From NCBI GenBank assembly GCA_035300505.1, contig DATGVJ010000569.1:1-26568 (forward strand): a stretch of 26,568 nt of DNA, written 5' to 3'. Made by a program: the position numbers and the translations under genes. The notes under the pieces are model-generated. The model was not told the DNA's origin. It did not search any database and saw nothing but the letters and a program-made list of their open reading frames with translations. The stretch is from VAZQ01 sp035300505 (lineage in GTDB: Bacteria > Pseudomonadota > Alphaproteobacteria > Rhizobiales > Xanthobacteraceae). How positions within the stretch are numbered: the first letter of the stretch is position 1; the number at the start of each line of letters is the position of its first letter. Positions 1 through 7,064 of this stretch are shown here, one piece after another.

Positions 1-108
1 TGGACCTGGCTCGCCGGCTCCGTCTGCACCGTCGTCGCCGACCAGCAAACCGGCGTGCTCAAGGGCGGCGCCGACCCGCGTCGGCCGTCCTATGCGTTGG
101 GACTGTGA
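1..108 (+). CDS. ggt: Gamma-glutamyltransferase, C-terminal end (partial)
   Basis: The window opens inside a reading frame that ends at TGA 106-108. The 35 visible residues contain VCTVVADQQTGVLKGGADPR followed by RPSYALGL. This GGADPRR...YA.G ending is typical of the small subunit of gamma-glutamyltranspeptidases, Ntn-hydrolases that cleave or transfer the gamma-glutamyl group of glutathione, usually in the periplasm. The catalytic Thr and the large subunit lie upstream and cannot be checked. The Bug-type receptor gene begins 65 bases downstream on the same strand, so co-transcription is possible. The call rests on the C-terminal motif alone. Confidence 0.6.
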   Translation, partial: WTWLAGSVCTVVADQQTGVLKGGADPRRPSYALGL

Positions 109-173
109 CGATCATGATGGCGCGCGCAGCCCGGCAGTCAGAACTCGATCAGGCGCCCTCAAGGAAATCTCGG

Positions 174-1163
174 ATGAAACCTCGACAATTGTTCTTGGGC
201 GTTTTCTTGGGCGCGGCAGCGCTCGTCTTGACGCTGCCTGCACCGGATCAGGCGCACGCACAGACTTATCCGAACCGGCCGATCCGGCTGATCTCGCCGT
301 TTGCCGCCGGCGGCGGCAACGACGTGCTGGCCCGCGTGATCGGGACAAAGCTCGCCGATCGTATCGGCGCGTCCATCGTGATCGAGAACCGGCCGGGAGC
401 GGGTGCAGTGATCGGGATTCAGGCGCTCGCCAAGTCCACTCCCGATGGTTACACGCTGGTCCTCAGCGGCAGCACGCTGGCGGTCGCGCCCACGCTCTAC
501 AAGAAGCCGCCGTTCGACGCCAACAAGGACTTCGCGCCGATCGCGCTGGTCGCGCACTATCCGTTCCTGCTGGTGGCGACGCCATCGCTCGCCGCCCGGT
601 CAGTACCCGAACTGATCCAGCTGGCGAAGCGGCAACCCGGCCAGATCATGTATGCCTCGCCCGGCGCCGCGACCTCACAGCACCTGTTTGCAGAACTGCT
701 CATGGTCAAGACTGGCATGGATCTGCGCCACATTCCCTACAACGGCACGGCTCCAGCGGTGATCGACATCGTCGCCGGCCGCGTGTCGCTCATGTTCGCG
801 GCGGCGGCCCCAACGATCCCGCTCCTCAAGGAAGGAACTCTGCGCGCGCTGGCCGTGAGTTCGGCCGCGCGGCTGGCGGAGCTGCCCGACGTCCCGCCGA
901 TCGCGGACGCCGTTCCGGGGTTCGACGAATCGAACTGGTCGATCATCCTGGCACCCGCCGGTACTCCGCCTGTCATTGTGAACAGGCTGCATGGCGAACT
1001 CAAAGCCGTAATGGCAATACCGGAGGTCGAGAAGCAGCTCGCCAGCATCGGCATGATCCCGATCGTCAGCCCATCGCCTGAAGCGCTGCAGAAATTCATC
1101 AGCACGGAGGTTTCGCGCTGGGGCAGCATTGTGCAGCAGGCCGGCATCGCGGGCGCGCAGTGA
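174..1163 (+). CDS. Bug-family (TctC-like) periplasmic solute-binding receptor
   Basis: A 329-residue exported protein of the tripartite tricarboxylate transporter receptor family (Bug/TctC), which binds carboxylates or similar small molecules in the periplasm. ATG 174 is preferred because AAGGAAA (161-167) sits six bases upstream and the protein then begins with a normal signal peptide (MKPRQLFLGVFLG...), probably cut after AHA near residue 29. The mature start TYPNRPIRLISPFAAGGGND and the later segment RHIPYNGTAPAVIDIVAGRV are family hallmarks. Length is normal. No TctA/TctB membrane subunits lie nearby, so it is one of the orphan Bug receptors that are numerous in these bacteria. The ligand cannot be predicted. 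Confidence 0.9.
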   Translation: MKPRQLFLGVFLGAAALVLTLPAPDQAHAQTYPNRPIRLISPFAAGGGNDVLARVIGTKLADRIGASIVIENRPGAGAVIGIQALAKSTPDGYTLVLSGSTLAVAPTLYKKPPFDANKDFAPIALVAHYPFLLVATPSLAARSVPELIQLAKRQPGQIMYASPGAATSQHLFAELLMVKTGMDLRHIPYNGTAPAVIDIVAGRVSLMFAAAAPTIPLLKEGTLRALAVSSAARLAELPDVPPIADAVPGFDESNWSIILAPAGTPPVIVNRLHGELKAVMAIPEVEKQLASIGMIPIVSPSPEALQKFISTEVSRWGSIVQQAGIAGAQ

Positions 1164-1378
1164 TTGAAGTGTCCCGGTTCCGGCGCTTGTATTACTTTGC
1201 AGCCTGGGCAGTTGACAGAGTATCAAATCTTTGCAACCTCAAGGTGACGCGCACGCAACGTAAATAGGATCCACGACTTGAAGCATGCAATTGAACTGCA
1301 AAACGAAGAATTACAAAACCACTACGGCAATTTGACTGGCATAAATCTGCCGCGTCAGCCGATGACATTCGCGTCGCT

Positions 1379-2124
1379 ATGAGTTCCCAGAAAACAACGG
1401 AGCCAGGCGTCGGTTCCATTGGCGATGGAATCCACGCGGGTCCAGCCGAATGGCATTTCAACGGAGAAACGCCGAAGCATTTTTCGACTCACATACTCCG
1501 CTCGGTACCAGACTATAACGCTGGCCATTCTCTTATCGAAGAGATCAGTGATTCTTCATTCGATCAGATTCCGTTGCGTATGAAATCGGCACTTCAACTG
1601 GAACTCTTCTGCGAAAACTGGCGAACCGGCACAGCAACGGGCCGCGCTGGATCGGGCTTGATATCGAAAAGGACATGATCGAACAGGCCTTGAAGGAACA
1701 CGAAGCCTGCAATTCACAAGGCAACATCAAGTACGTTGTAGCCGATGCATGTGAAATTGACTACGAGCCCTCGGATTTTTTTGTTTCCTACTACACCGTC
1801 CAATTTATACCGCCGAAGCGTCGACAAGCTTTGATCAATGAAATTTACAAATCTCTCAACTGGGGAGGTGCTTTTTTAATGTTTGAAAAGGTGCGTGCAC
1901 CTGATGCGCGGTTTCAAGACATCGCCAGCGCCTTGTACGTCGACTTCAAACTGCGCAACGGTTACAGCACGCACGAAATCATCGGAAAATCTCAAAGTTT
2001 AAGATGCGTCCTCGAACCATTCTCGACCTCTGGAAATCTCGAAATGTTGCGGCGCGCTGGTTTCGTCGATATCATGACAATGTACAAGCATATATGTTTC
2101 GAAGGTTTCATGGCGATCAAGTAA
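1379..2124 (+). pseudogene. CmoA-like SAM-dependent methyltransferase, broken by a frameshift
   Basis: Two frames together make one methyltransferase resembling CmoA, the carboxy-SAM synthase. The first frame, from ATG 1379, gives a CmoA-like N-terminus (THILRSVPDYNAGHSLIEEI). Near 1552-1565 homology moves to another frame, which carries SAM-binding motif I (VAYEIGTSTGTLLRKL), then WIGLDIEKDMIEQA, TVQFIPPKRRQALINEIY and a normal C-terminus ending at 2124. The upstream frame runs on out of register to a stop at 1676-1678. One missing base near 1560 explains this (ATTCGATCAG where ATTCCGATCAG would be in frame). No slippery heptamer is visible. The open frame from ATG 1675 alone lacks motif I and could not bind SAM normally. 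By alignment to E. coli CmoA recalled from memory, the carboxylate-binding Arg199 is a Ser here, so the ancestor may have used plain SAM. The DNA is AT-richer than its neighbours. A sequencing error cannot be excluded. Confidence 0.7.
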
Positions 2125-2132
2125 GGTGGGTG

Positions 2133-3044
2133 ATGCGTATTTTGTCTCTCGACGAATACTTCGAGTACATTGCCCTCGATCCCCCGTCACAGCAAAATCC
2201 TCAGTGTGAACTTTGCGGAACGAGCGATCACCTGGTTCTTCGGGACACTGCGCGCATTAACGATGATTTACGTGTAAAATTTTCGATGGTGTGTTGCCAC
2301 AACTGTGCGCATCTCTATCAACTGCCGCGTTTTGACGAGCGCTTTTATCGATCTTATTACAACTCCGCTTATCGAAGGATATTGTCGGGGTCGCAGGCAT
2401 CCGTTGTTGAGGATCAGATCAGCCGCGGTGAGCACATTTATCGAAGCCTCGAACCCTACCTGCCCGAGAAGGGCACCATGCTCGATGTGGGCGCGTCGGC
2501 CGGCGGCATCATGATGGCCTTTCGAAAACGCGGATGGGATACTTATGGGACTGACCCCGATGTCGGATATGTTGCCTACGGTATTCGGAACCTGCAGGCT
2601 GATCTCACCGTTGCGTGCGCAGAAGATATGAAGCTCGAACCAAACACATTCGATTTTATCTTGATTACAGGATCACTGGAGCATGTTTTCGATTCGAACA
2701 AAGTACTAGCCATTTGTCGGCGCGCTTCCAAGCAGGGCGCATTGCTCTTCCTTGAAGGGCGCGGTTTGGCCCTGACCCGTAAAAATCGCGCTTGCGGCCA
2801 CAGTCATCGGCGGTTCTTGACGCAAGCCTCCATAAGACTTTTCATGAACAAACATGGTTGGTCACCAATGTGGACGACCGACAAAGAGCTGAGCGGCCCT
2901 ACGCGCCCGCTCAGCGTTTTCGGCCTAGGCCAATCGGTTGAAACTCCGCCGCCACCGGACGGTCGTAGCCTTGTTCTCGAAACTTGCTCGGAAGCCAAGC
3001 TCGCAGACATTGTCCGGCAATTTGACACTTGGGGCATCGAATAA
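2133..3044 (+). CDS. Zinc-ribbon class I SAM-dependent methyltransferase
   Basis: A 303-residue methyltransferase. ATG 2133 is preferred over an upstream in-frame ATG at 2004 because AAGGTGGG (2123-2130) lies directly before it and the upstream codons only overlap the preceding gene. The N-terminus has two cysteine pairs, CELC (25-28) and CHNC (55-58), likely a zinc knuckle like that of C-methyltransferases acting on nucleotide sugars. Motif I is MLDVGASAGG (117-126), followed by an acidic post-I segment YGTDPD (138-143) and ITGSLEHVF as the motif IV region. It starts 8 bases after the broken CmoA-like gene, so the two were probably one transcript. The AT-rich composition of the block suggests transfer. 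Substrate unknown; sugar or polysaccharide modification is a guess from the Zn-ribbon architecture. Confidence 0.75.
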   Translation: MRILSLDEYFEYIALDPPSQQNPQCELCGTSDHLVLRDTARINDDLRVKFSMVCCHNCAHLYQLPRFDERFYRSYYNSAYRRILSGSQASVVEDQISRGEHIYRSLEPYLPEKGTMLDVGASAGGIMMAFRKRGWDTYGTDPDVGYVAYGIRNLQADLTVACAEDMKLEPNTFDFILITGSLEHVFDSNKVLAICRRASKQGALLFLEGRGLALTRKNRACGHSHRRFLTQASIRLFMNKHGWSPMWTTDKELSGPTRPLSVFGLGQSVETPPPPDGRSLVLETCSEAKLADIVRQFDTWGIE

Positions 3045-3079
3045 GTGTGGTGACGGCAACTCCCATGACAGCCCGAACT

Positions 3080-4336
3080 CTAGTGTGGCCCGAACCGCGC
3101 GAACGACATCGGCGCGAGATCAATATTCGACGGTTCGCCGCAGATCTGGCGCGCCAGGATATCCCCGCTCGTTGCCGACATCGTCAACCCGAGATGCCCG
3201 TGGCCGAAATTAAGCCACAGCCCGCGATGGCGGCTCGGCCCCATGACGGGTAGCGAGTCAGGCAGGCACGGGCGGTGTCCCATCCAGAACGACCAATCGG
3301 CCGGGACTTGCGCGCGCGGAAACACGCGCGACGCATCACGCAGAAGATAATGTGCGCGTCGTCGCGTCGGCGAGCGCGCCAGTCCGCCGAACTCGACGGT
3401 ACCGGCGACCCGTAACCCGTCTTCCATCGGCGTGAGAAAAACCTTTCGGTCCGCCGCGATCACCGGCCGCGTCACCGCGATCCCGGGCGCGGGAAGCATG
3501 ACGTGGTAGCCACGCTGGCTCTCCAGCGGCAGCGCATAGCCCAATGGAATGAGCAGTTGTGTCGACCAAGCGCCCGCGCAGATCACGGCGTGATCGCACG
3601 CATAGGAGGCGTTCTCGCCCCGTATTGCCGTGAGGCGATCGGCCTCGACCTCGATGGCGACAACACGATCGCGAACAATGCGTCCGCCGCGCCGCGCAAA
3701 ATCTGACGCAATCGCTTTGACCTGCCGATAGGGATTGATCGACATGCCCTGCTCCGGCGTAAACATGCCGATGGAGTAGTCGGGTCCAACCTCCGGTTCG
3801 AGCGCGAGGATGTCCGCACGAGAGACCCGCTCGACAACAAGACCATGCTCCCGCCGCAGCGCCCAAGACATGGTATCCTTCGCAAGCCATTTCTCATCGG
3901 GGTAGAGGTAGAGCTGCCCGGTGCGGCGCAAGACGTCCGATGCACCGACCTCGCCCAGCATCTCCATATGCTTCTCGATCGAATTGGCGAGCAGCGTCGA
4001 CAACGCGCCGGAAATGCGCCGCACCTCATCGGGCTGCGACGCGCGCACGAACTGCCGCAGCCACGGCGCCGCCTTCGGTAAATAGGAGAGCGGGATACGC
4101 AAGGGAGCAGCAGGGTCGACCAGCATCCTCAAGGCGTCGCGCATCACCCCCGGCATCGCCAGCGGTGCGACGCTTCCGCAGCTCAGCGCCCCGGCATTGC
4201 CATACGAGCATCCTAGTCCCGGCTCGTCCCGATCGACCAGCGTCACGTTGGTGCCGCGGCGCAGCAGTTGCCACGCCGTGCAGACTCCGACAATGCCGGC
4301 ACCGACGACAACGGCTTCGCTTGGATTTCCGCTCAT
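3080..4336 (-). CDS. FAD-dependent D-amino-acid dehydrogenase-like oxidoreductase
   Basis: A 418-residue DAO-family flavoprotein most like DadA, which oxidises D-amino acids to 2-oxo acids and ammonia and passes electrons to the respiratory chain. The N-terminus holds the FAD-binding GAGIVG (12-17) and an acidic end of the second strand (LVDRDEPG). CSYGNAGALSCGSVAPLAMP matches the DadA active-site entry region, and the C-terminal WMGHRPCLPDSLPVMGPS and NFGHGHLGLTMS are classical for the family. Length agrees with DadA (about 430). No strong ribosome site is visible before ATG 4336. It converges on the zinc-ribbon methyltransferase gene with a 35-base gap. No racemase (dadX) is adjacent, so the substrate (D-amino acid, proline derivative or other amine) is open. 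Confidence 0.85.
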   Translation of the reverse strand: MSGNPSEAVVVGAGIVGVCTAWQLLRRGTNVTLVDRDEPGLGCSYGNAGALSCGSVAPLAMPGVMRDALRMLVDPAAPLRIPLSYLPKAAPWLRQFVRASQPDEVRRISGALSTLLANSIEKHMEMLGEVGASDVLRRTGQLYLYPDEKWLAKDTMSWALRREHGLVVERVSRADILALEPEVGPDYSIGMFTPEQGMSINPYRQVKAIASDFARRGGRIVRDRVVAIEVEADRLTAIRGENASYACDHAVICAGAWSTQLLIPLGYALPLESQRGYHVMLPAPGIAVTRPVIAADRKVFLTPMEDGLRVAGTVEFGGLARSPTRRRAHYLLRDASRVFPRAQVPADWSFWMGHRPCLPDSLPVMGPSRHRGLWLNFGHGHLGLTMSATSGDILARQICGEPSNIDLAPMSFARFGPH

Positions 4337-4440
4337 GCGGATTGGCGTACACTATGGTGGCGGCCGATGCCATGGTGCGGCGCTTCTTACAGCTTCCTCA
4401 CAATGGCCGCGCTCATGTCGGACCCTGCGGGCACCAATGA

Positions 4441-4492
4441 TTGGGCAGCAATAATCCCGCCGGGCACGGCCCGGCGGGATTCAACTGCCCAA
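4441..4492 (-). terminator. Two-tier hairpin after the small exported protein gene
   Basis: A perfect 12-bp GC-rich stem (4453-4464 with 4470-4481, five-base loop) lies inside an outer 8-bp stem (4441-4448 with 4485-4492). It follows immediately after the stop of the minus-strand gene at 4502, where a terminator would be expected. No clear T-run follows on the minus strand, so Rho-independent termination is plausible but unproven. It could also stabilise the 3' end of the mRNA. Confidence 0.55.
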
Positions 4493-4501
4493 GCAGTTGG
4501 T

Positions 4502-4747
4502 TTAGCAAACCCACACGCGTCGTGTTTCCAACCCGTATGGGGTCCTTACGCGGCGGAACCGATAACAGTCGTCAGCATAACCGTAGTCATCATTGTAACC
4601 GTAGTACGGTCCCGGCACGCCGAAGCCGAATGATATGCCCGGTCCTCGGAAGTGCCCTCCGCCCCAATGCTGGGCACTCGCGGATGTTGGGATCGCGGCC
4701 ACAGCCAGAACTGCTGCCGTTCCAATCGCTAACAGGGTTCGTTTCAT
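4502..4747 (-). CDS. Small exported Gly/Tyr-rich protein
   Basis: An 81-residue protein starting at ATG 4747. An in-frame ATG at 4753 abuts AAGGAGG (4754-4760) with no spacer, whereas the one at 4747 has the ideal six bases, so 4747 is chosen. A signal peptide (MKRTLLAIGTAAVLAVAAIP...SASA) is followed by a short mature part rich in Gly, Tyr and Asp (GPYYGYNDDYGYADD) and a basic end containing two Cys (YADDCYRFRRV and the final VWVC). Similar small exported proteins are common in Hyphomicrobiales and have no known function. The strong ribosome site suggests good expression. A two-tier hairpin follows the stop codon. Confidence 0.75.
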   Translation of the reverse strand: MKRTLLAIGTAAVLAVAAIPTSASAQHWGGGHFRGPGISFGFGVPGPYYGYNDDYGYADDCYRFRRVRTPYGLETRRVWVC

Positions 4748-4832
4748 GGTCATCCTCCTTAGTTTGACCGACCTAAGTGGAAAACGCCTGATGGCCGCGA
4801 TGGTTTCGACCGAATCATTAACTCTTTTTAAT

Positions 4833-5066
4833 TCAATGGGTCTTCCAGCGTGCCTTCGCCTCGGCGCCTGACTGCTTCAGATGAACCTTGCTGTCGACAC
4901 GGTCGACCCACGCGAGCGGAATGAAATGGTGGGCGTCGCCGGCGGTGGGATCGTCCTTCGTCAGCTTGACCAGGTCTCGGCCCTCCAGGTGGTCCACGGT
5001 TCCCACATGTACGTCATCGGAACCGAGAACTTCCATGTGTTCTTTGATCATCACGGGTGCAACCAT
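4833..5066 (-). CDS. DUF2171 domain protein
   Basis: A 77-residue protein. The frame stays open upstream to 5267, but that stretch runs into a 17-bp tandem repeat and is not protein-like. ATG 5066 is preceded by GGAGGAGAG, and the protein then opens with MVAPVMIKEHMEVLGSDDVH, the usual start of DUF2171 proteins. The domain fills the protein (VGTVDHLEG, DLVKLTKDDP, HHFIPLAWVDRVD, KVHLKQS). It resembles a small PRC-barrel-like beta fold, and the family is often stress-associated in alphaproteobacteria. The biochemical role is unknown. The ATG at 5078 (MEERMV...) is the alternative start. Confidence 0.8.
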   Translation of the reverse strand: MVAPVMIKEHMEVLGSDDVHVGTVDHLEGRDLVKLTKDDPTAGDAHHFIPLAWVDRVDSKVHLKQSGAEAKARWKTH

Positions 5067-5134
5067 TCTCTCCTCCATTCTGTGCGTTCCGATAACCCGC
5101 AGAGATGCAGAATGGTTCCTGTGCCCCCGAGGCA

Positions 5135-5219
5135 GGAACTTGCAGGATGTGGGAACTTGCAAGATGAGGGAACTTGCAAGATGAGGGAACTTGGAAGACG
5201 CGGGAACTCGCAGGGTCAG
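5135..5219. repeat. 17-bp tandem direct repeat, five copies
   Basis: Five head-to-tail units of 17 bases begin at 5135, 5152, 5169, 5186 and 5203. Units two and three are identical (GGAACTTGCAAGATGAG); the others differ at a few bases. The array lies just upstream of the DUF2171 gene on the minus strand, and its last unit overlaps the 3' end of the NMT1-like receptor gene (stop at 5216-5218). The identical central units suggest recent slippage, so copy number may vary between strains. Confidence 0.9.
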
Positions 5220-6289
5220 CGCTTTGTCCCTTCCAGACCGGCCGCATTCCAGATGCGATGCGTCCACGCGCCTCGCGCAACCTCATCATTGATCCGCGCT
5301 GCATTGCCGGCGGCATTCAGTCGGATGCTGCTCACGCTCCGTTCAAACTCATCAAGGTCAAGCAATCCAAACCGCTCGTCCGGTTCGACAAGCAGGAGAA
5401 CGGCGTCGAGCATCGCGCGCTGCCGCGCCGTATTGGCAAGCGGTGCGTATTGTTTGGTGATCGTGACTGCCTCATCGCGGTGGTTATTTGCATAGCGCCA
5501 CCCTTGGGCGGAAGCGCGCAACAAACGTTCCAGGAGATCGCGCTTGGAAGCATCGTCGAGCGAGCCTGCCCGGACATAGAGCCCGTCCTCCAGGAAGGCG
5601 AAATGGTCATCGGCGAACGACACCACGAAAAGATCCGAAAGCGGGACGCCTGCATTGATGATCGTCGCGTATTCGTTGTAAGTCATGGCCGTCGCGCAAT
5701 CGACCGATCGATTGAGAAAATCCGCTGCATCCGCATTCTGCTGGACGATCTTCGCATCGGCGCCGGATCCAAGAGTGTGCCGCAACCAATTGGCGACATT
5801 GTACTGGTCCCCGACCTGCCATACCCCGATCGTCTTGCCCTTGATGTCGCTCGGTTTGCTGATTCCGGCCGCACGCCAGCAGACAAGCCGCATGGCGGAT
5901 TGTTTAAATATCTGCGCAATGTTCACGACATCGTGTCCGGACTGCCGGGCCGCGATGGCGCTCGTAATCCAGCCAATCGCTACGTCGGTGGCACCGCGAC
6001 CCAGAACCGTCATCGGTTCGGCGTTCATGCCTCCGGGCGCGATTTCCACTTCGATGCCTTCGCGCTTGTAGAAGCCGAGGTCTTTGGCAACGTAATAGCC
6101 GGCGAACTGGGCCTGGTGCGTCCAGTGCAGCTGGAGTTTGACGACCGGCATGTCGGTCTGCGCTTGCGCGGAGACTGCGGCGAACAGGAACGCGATTGCC
6201 GCAAATGAAACTTGGAGAACGCGGCGCAGGAACGCTCGCTGCAGTCCGACGCGCACCGCGCGTTGAAATGGAAATTTGACGGGCTTCAA
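5216..6289 (-). CDS. NMT1/THI5-like ABC transporter substrate-binding protein
   Basis: A periplasmic receptor of the NMT1/THI5 (ThiY/SsuA-like) family, which delivers pyrimidine precursors, sulfonates or related small molecules to an ABC importer. The mature part opens with VKLQLHWTHQAQFAGYYVAK and LGFYKREGIEVEI, the family signature, and continues with a GRGATDVAIGW segment and SDIKGKTIGVWQVGDQYN. The start is uncertain. The only upstream ATG (6370) adds 27 residues not typical of a signal peptide. A TTG at 6289 has GGGAGA eight bases upstream and leads into a basic region plus hydrophobic core (VSFAAIAFLFAAVSAQA). No permease or ATPase gene is adjacent. The 3' end runs into the 17-bp tandem repeat, so its last codons derive from one repeat unit. 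Confidence 0.85.
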   Translation of the reverse strand: MKPVKFPFQRAVRVGLQRAFLRRVLQVSFAAIAFLFAAVSAQAQTDMPVVKLQLHWTHQAQFAGYYVAKDLGFYKREGIEVEIAPGGMNAEPMTVLGRGATDVAIGWITSAIAARQSGHDVVNIAQIFKQSAMRLVCWRAAGISKPSDIKGKTIGVWQVGDQYNVANWLRHTLGSGADAKIVQQNADAADFLNRSVDCATAMTYNEYATIINAGVPLSDLFVVSFADDHFAFLEDGLYVRAGSLDDASKRDLLERLLRASAQGWRYANNHRDEAVTITKQYAPLANTARQRAMLDAVLLLVEPDERFGLLDLDEFERSVSSIRLNAAGNAARINDEVARGAWTHRIWNAAGLEGTKR

Positions 6290-6403
6290 TGGCGATCTCC
6301 CACTGTTCACGGGTCCAACGCAAAATAAAGGTTCGACCGATTGCCGGCAACGGGCGGGGCGGCAATCCATCGACGATGCTTAACCAATCCTCAAGCGTCT
6401 GCG

Positions 6404-6808
6404 TCAGGCGAGGTCCATCGCGAAGCGCTTGAGATCGGCGAGTGAGCAGTGCGCAAGGGCGCCTTCGTGAGTGGCTCGCAAAACCACGCGGGGCGCGTGA
6501 CCCGCCTCCAGTGCTTCCTGCCAACGGGGTGCACACAGACACCAACGGTCGCCGGGCTTCAGGCCGGGGAAGCCAAAGTTTGGCATAGGTGTCGAAAGAT
6601 CGTTGCCGCGGGATTTGGAAAACTCGAGAAACGCGGGAGTCATCACCACGCAGACAGTGTGACTGCCGATGTCCTCTCGACTGGTATCGCAGCAGCCGTC
6701 TCGAAAAAACCCCGTCATGGGATTTAAAGAGCAGAGTTCGAGCCGATCACCCAGGACATTCCGGGGTTCGCGCCGCCCCCCTCCATTTCCGGTGTCATCC
6801 CTCAGCAT
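6404..6808 (-). CDS. DUF2237 family protein
   Basis: A 134-residue cytosolic protein. ATG 6808 is chosen because AAGGAGA (6814-6820) lies five bases upstream and the conserved domain begins soon after. Upstream in-frame codons run antisense into the GTPase gene and look non-coding. Conserved segments are RNVLGDRLELCSLNPMTGFF, RDGCCDT, GSHTVCVVMT, FSKSRGNDLSTP, FGFPGLKPGDRWCLCAPRW and APRVVLRATHE, which together cover the whole DUF2237 family with its cysteines. The biochemical role is not established. It is followed on the same strand by the ABC receptor gene 114 bases away and diverges from the GTPase pair. Confidence 0.88.
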   Translation of the reverse strand: MLRDDTGNGGGRREPRNVLGDRLELCSLNPMTGFFRDGCCDTSREDIGSHTVCVVMTPAFLEFSKSRGNDLSTPMPNFGFPGLKPGDRWCLCAPRWQEALEAGHAPRVVLRATHEGALAHCSLADLKRFAMDLA

Positions 6809-7064
6809 TGCCGTCTCCTTGGTCGCCGCCATGCTCCGAACGCCAGCCCCCCTGACGGCGGACACCGAGATACCCCGGCGGGGGTTTGACCTTGTCGCGG
6901 TGGTCAGCCGAACCGCCGCCGTGCCGAAGCGACGATTGCGCGCCGCAGAGGATATCGGATCGGCACGGGGTAGGAAAAGTCCTTTACGATCCGGCAGAAT
7001 CCAGAGCGGCTGGTCATTCGCGTCGATATTACCAATATAATGGCCAGGCAACCTGAGGAATCCC

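Noticed and set aside
92..1081. Open plus-strand frame of 329 codons over the Bug receptor
   Set aside because: It is Arg-rich shadow sequence in another frame; the Bug frame has signal peptide, ribosome site and family motifs.
1545..1570. Programmed -1 frameshift in the CmoA-like gene
   Set aside because: There is no X-XXY-YYZ slippery site and no evident downstream hairpin; loss of one base is simpler.
5135..5219. CRISPR array
   Set aside because: Units are 17 bases and contiguous with no unique spacers, and no cas gene is present.
5174..6208. Open plus-strand frame of 344 codons
   Set aside because: It is antisense to the NMT1-like receptor, begins inside the 17-bp repeat and shows no family motif; the minus-strand frame has clear signature residues.
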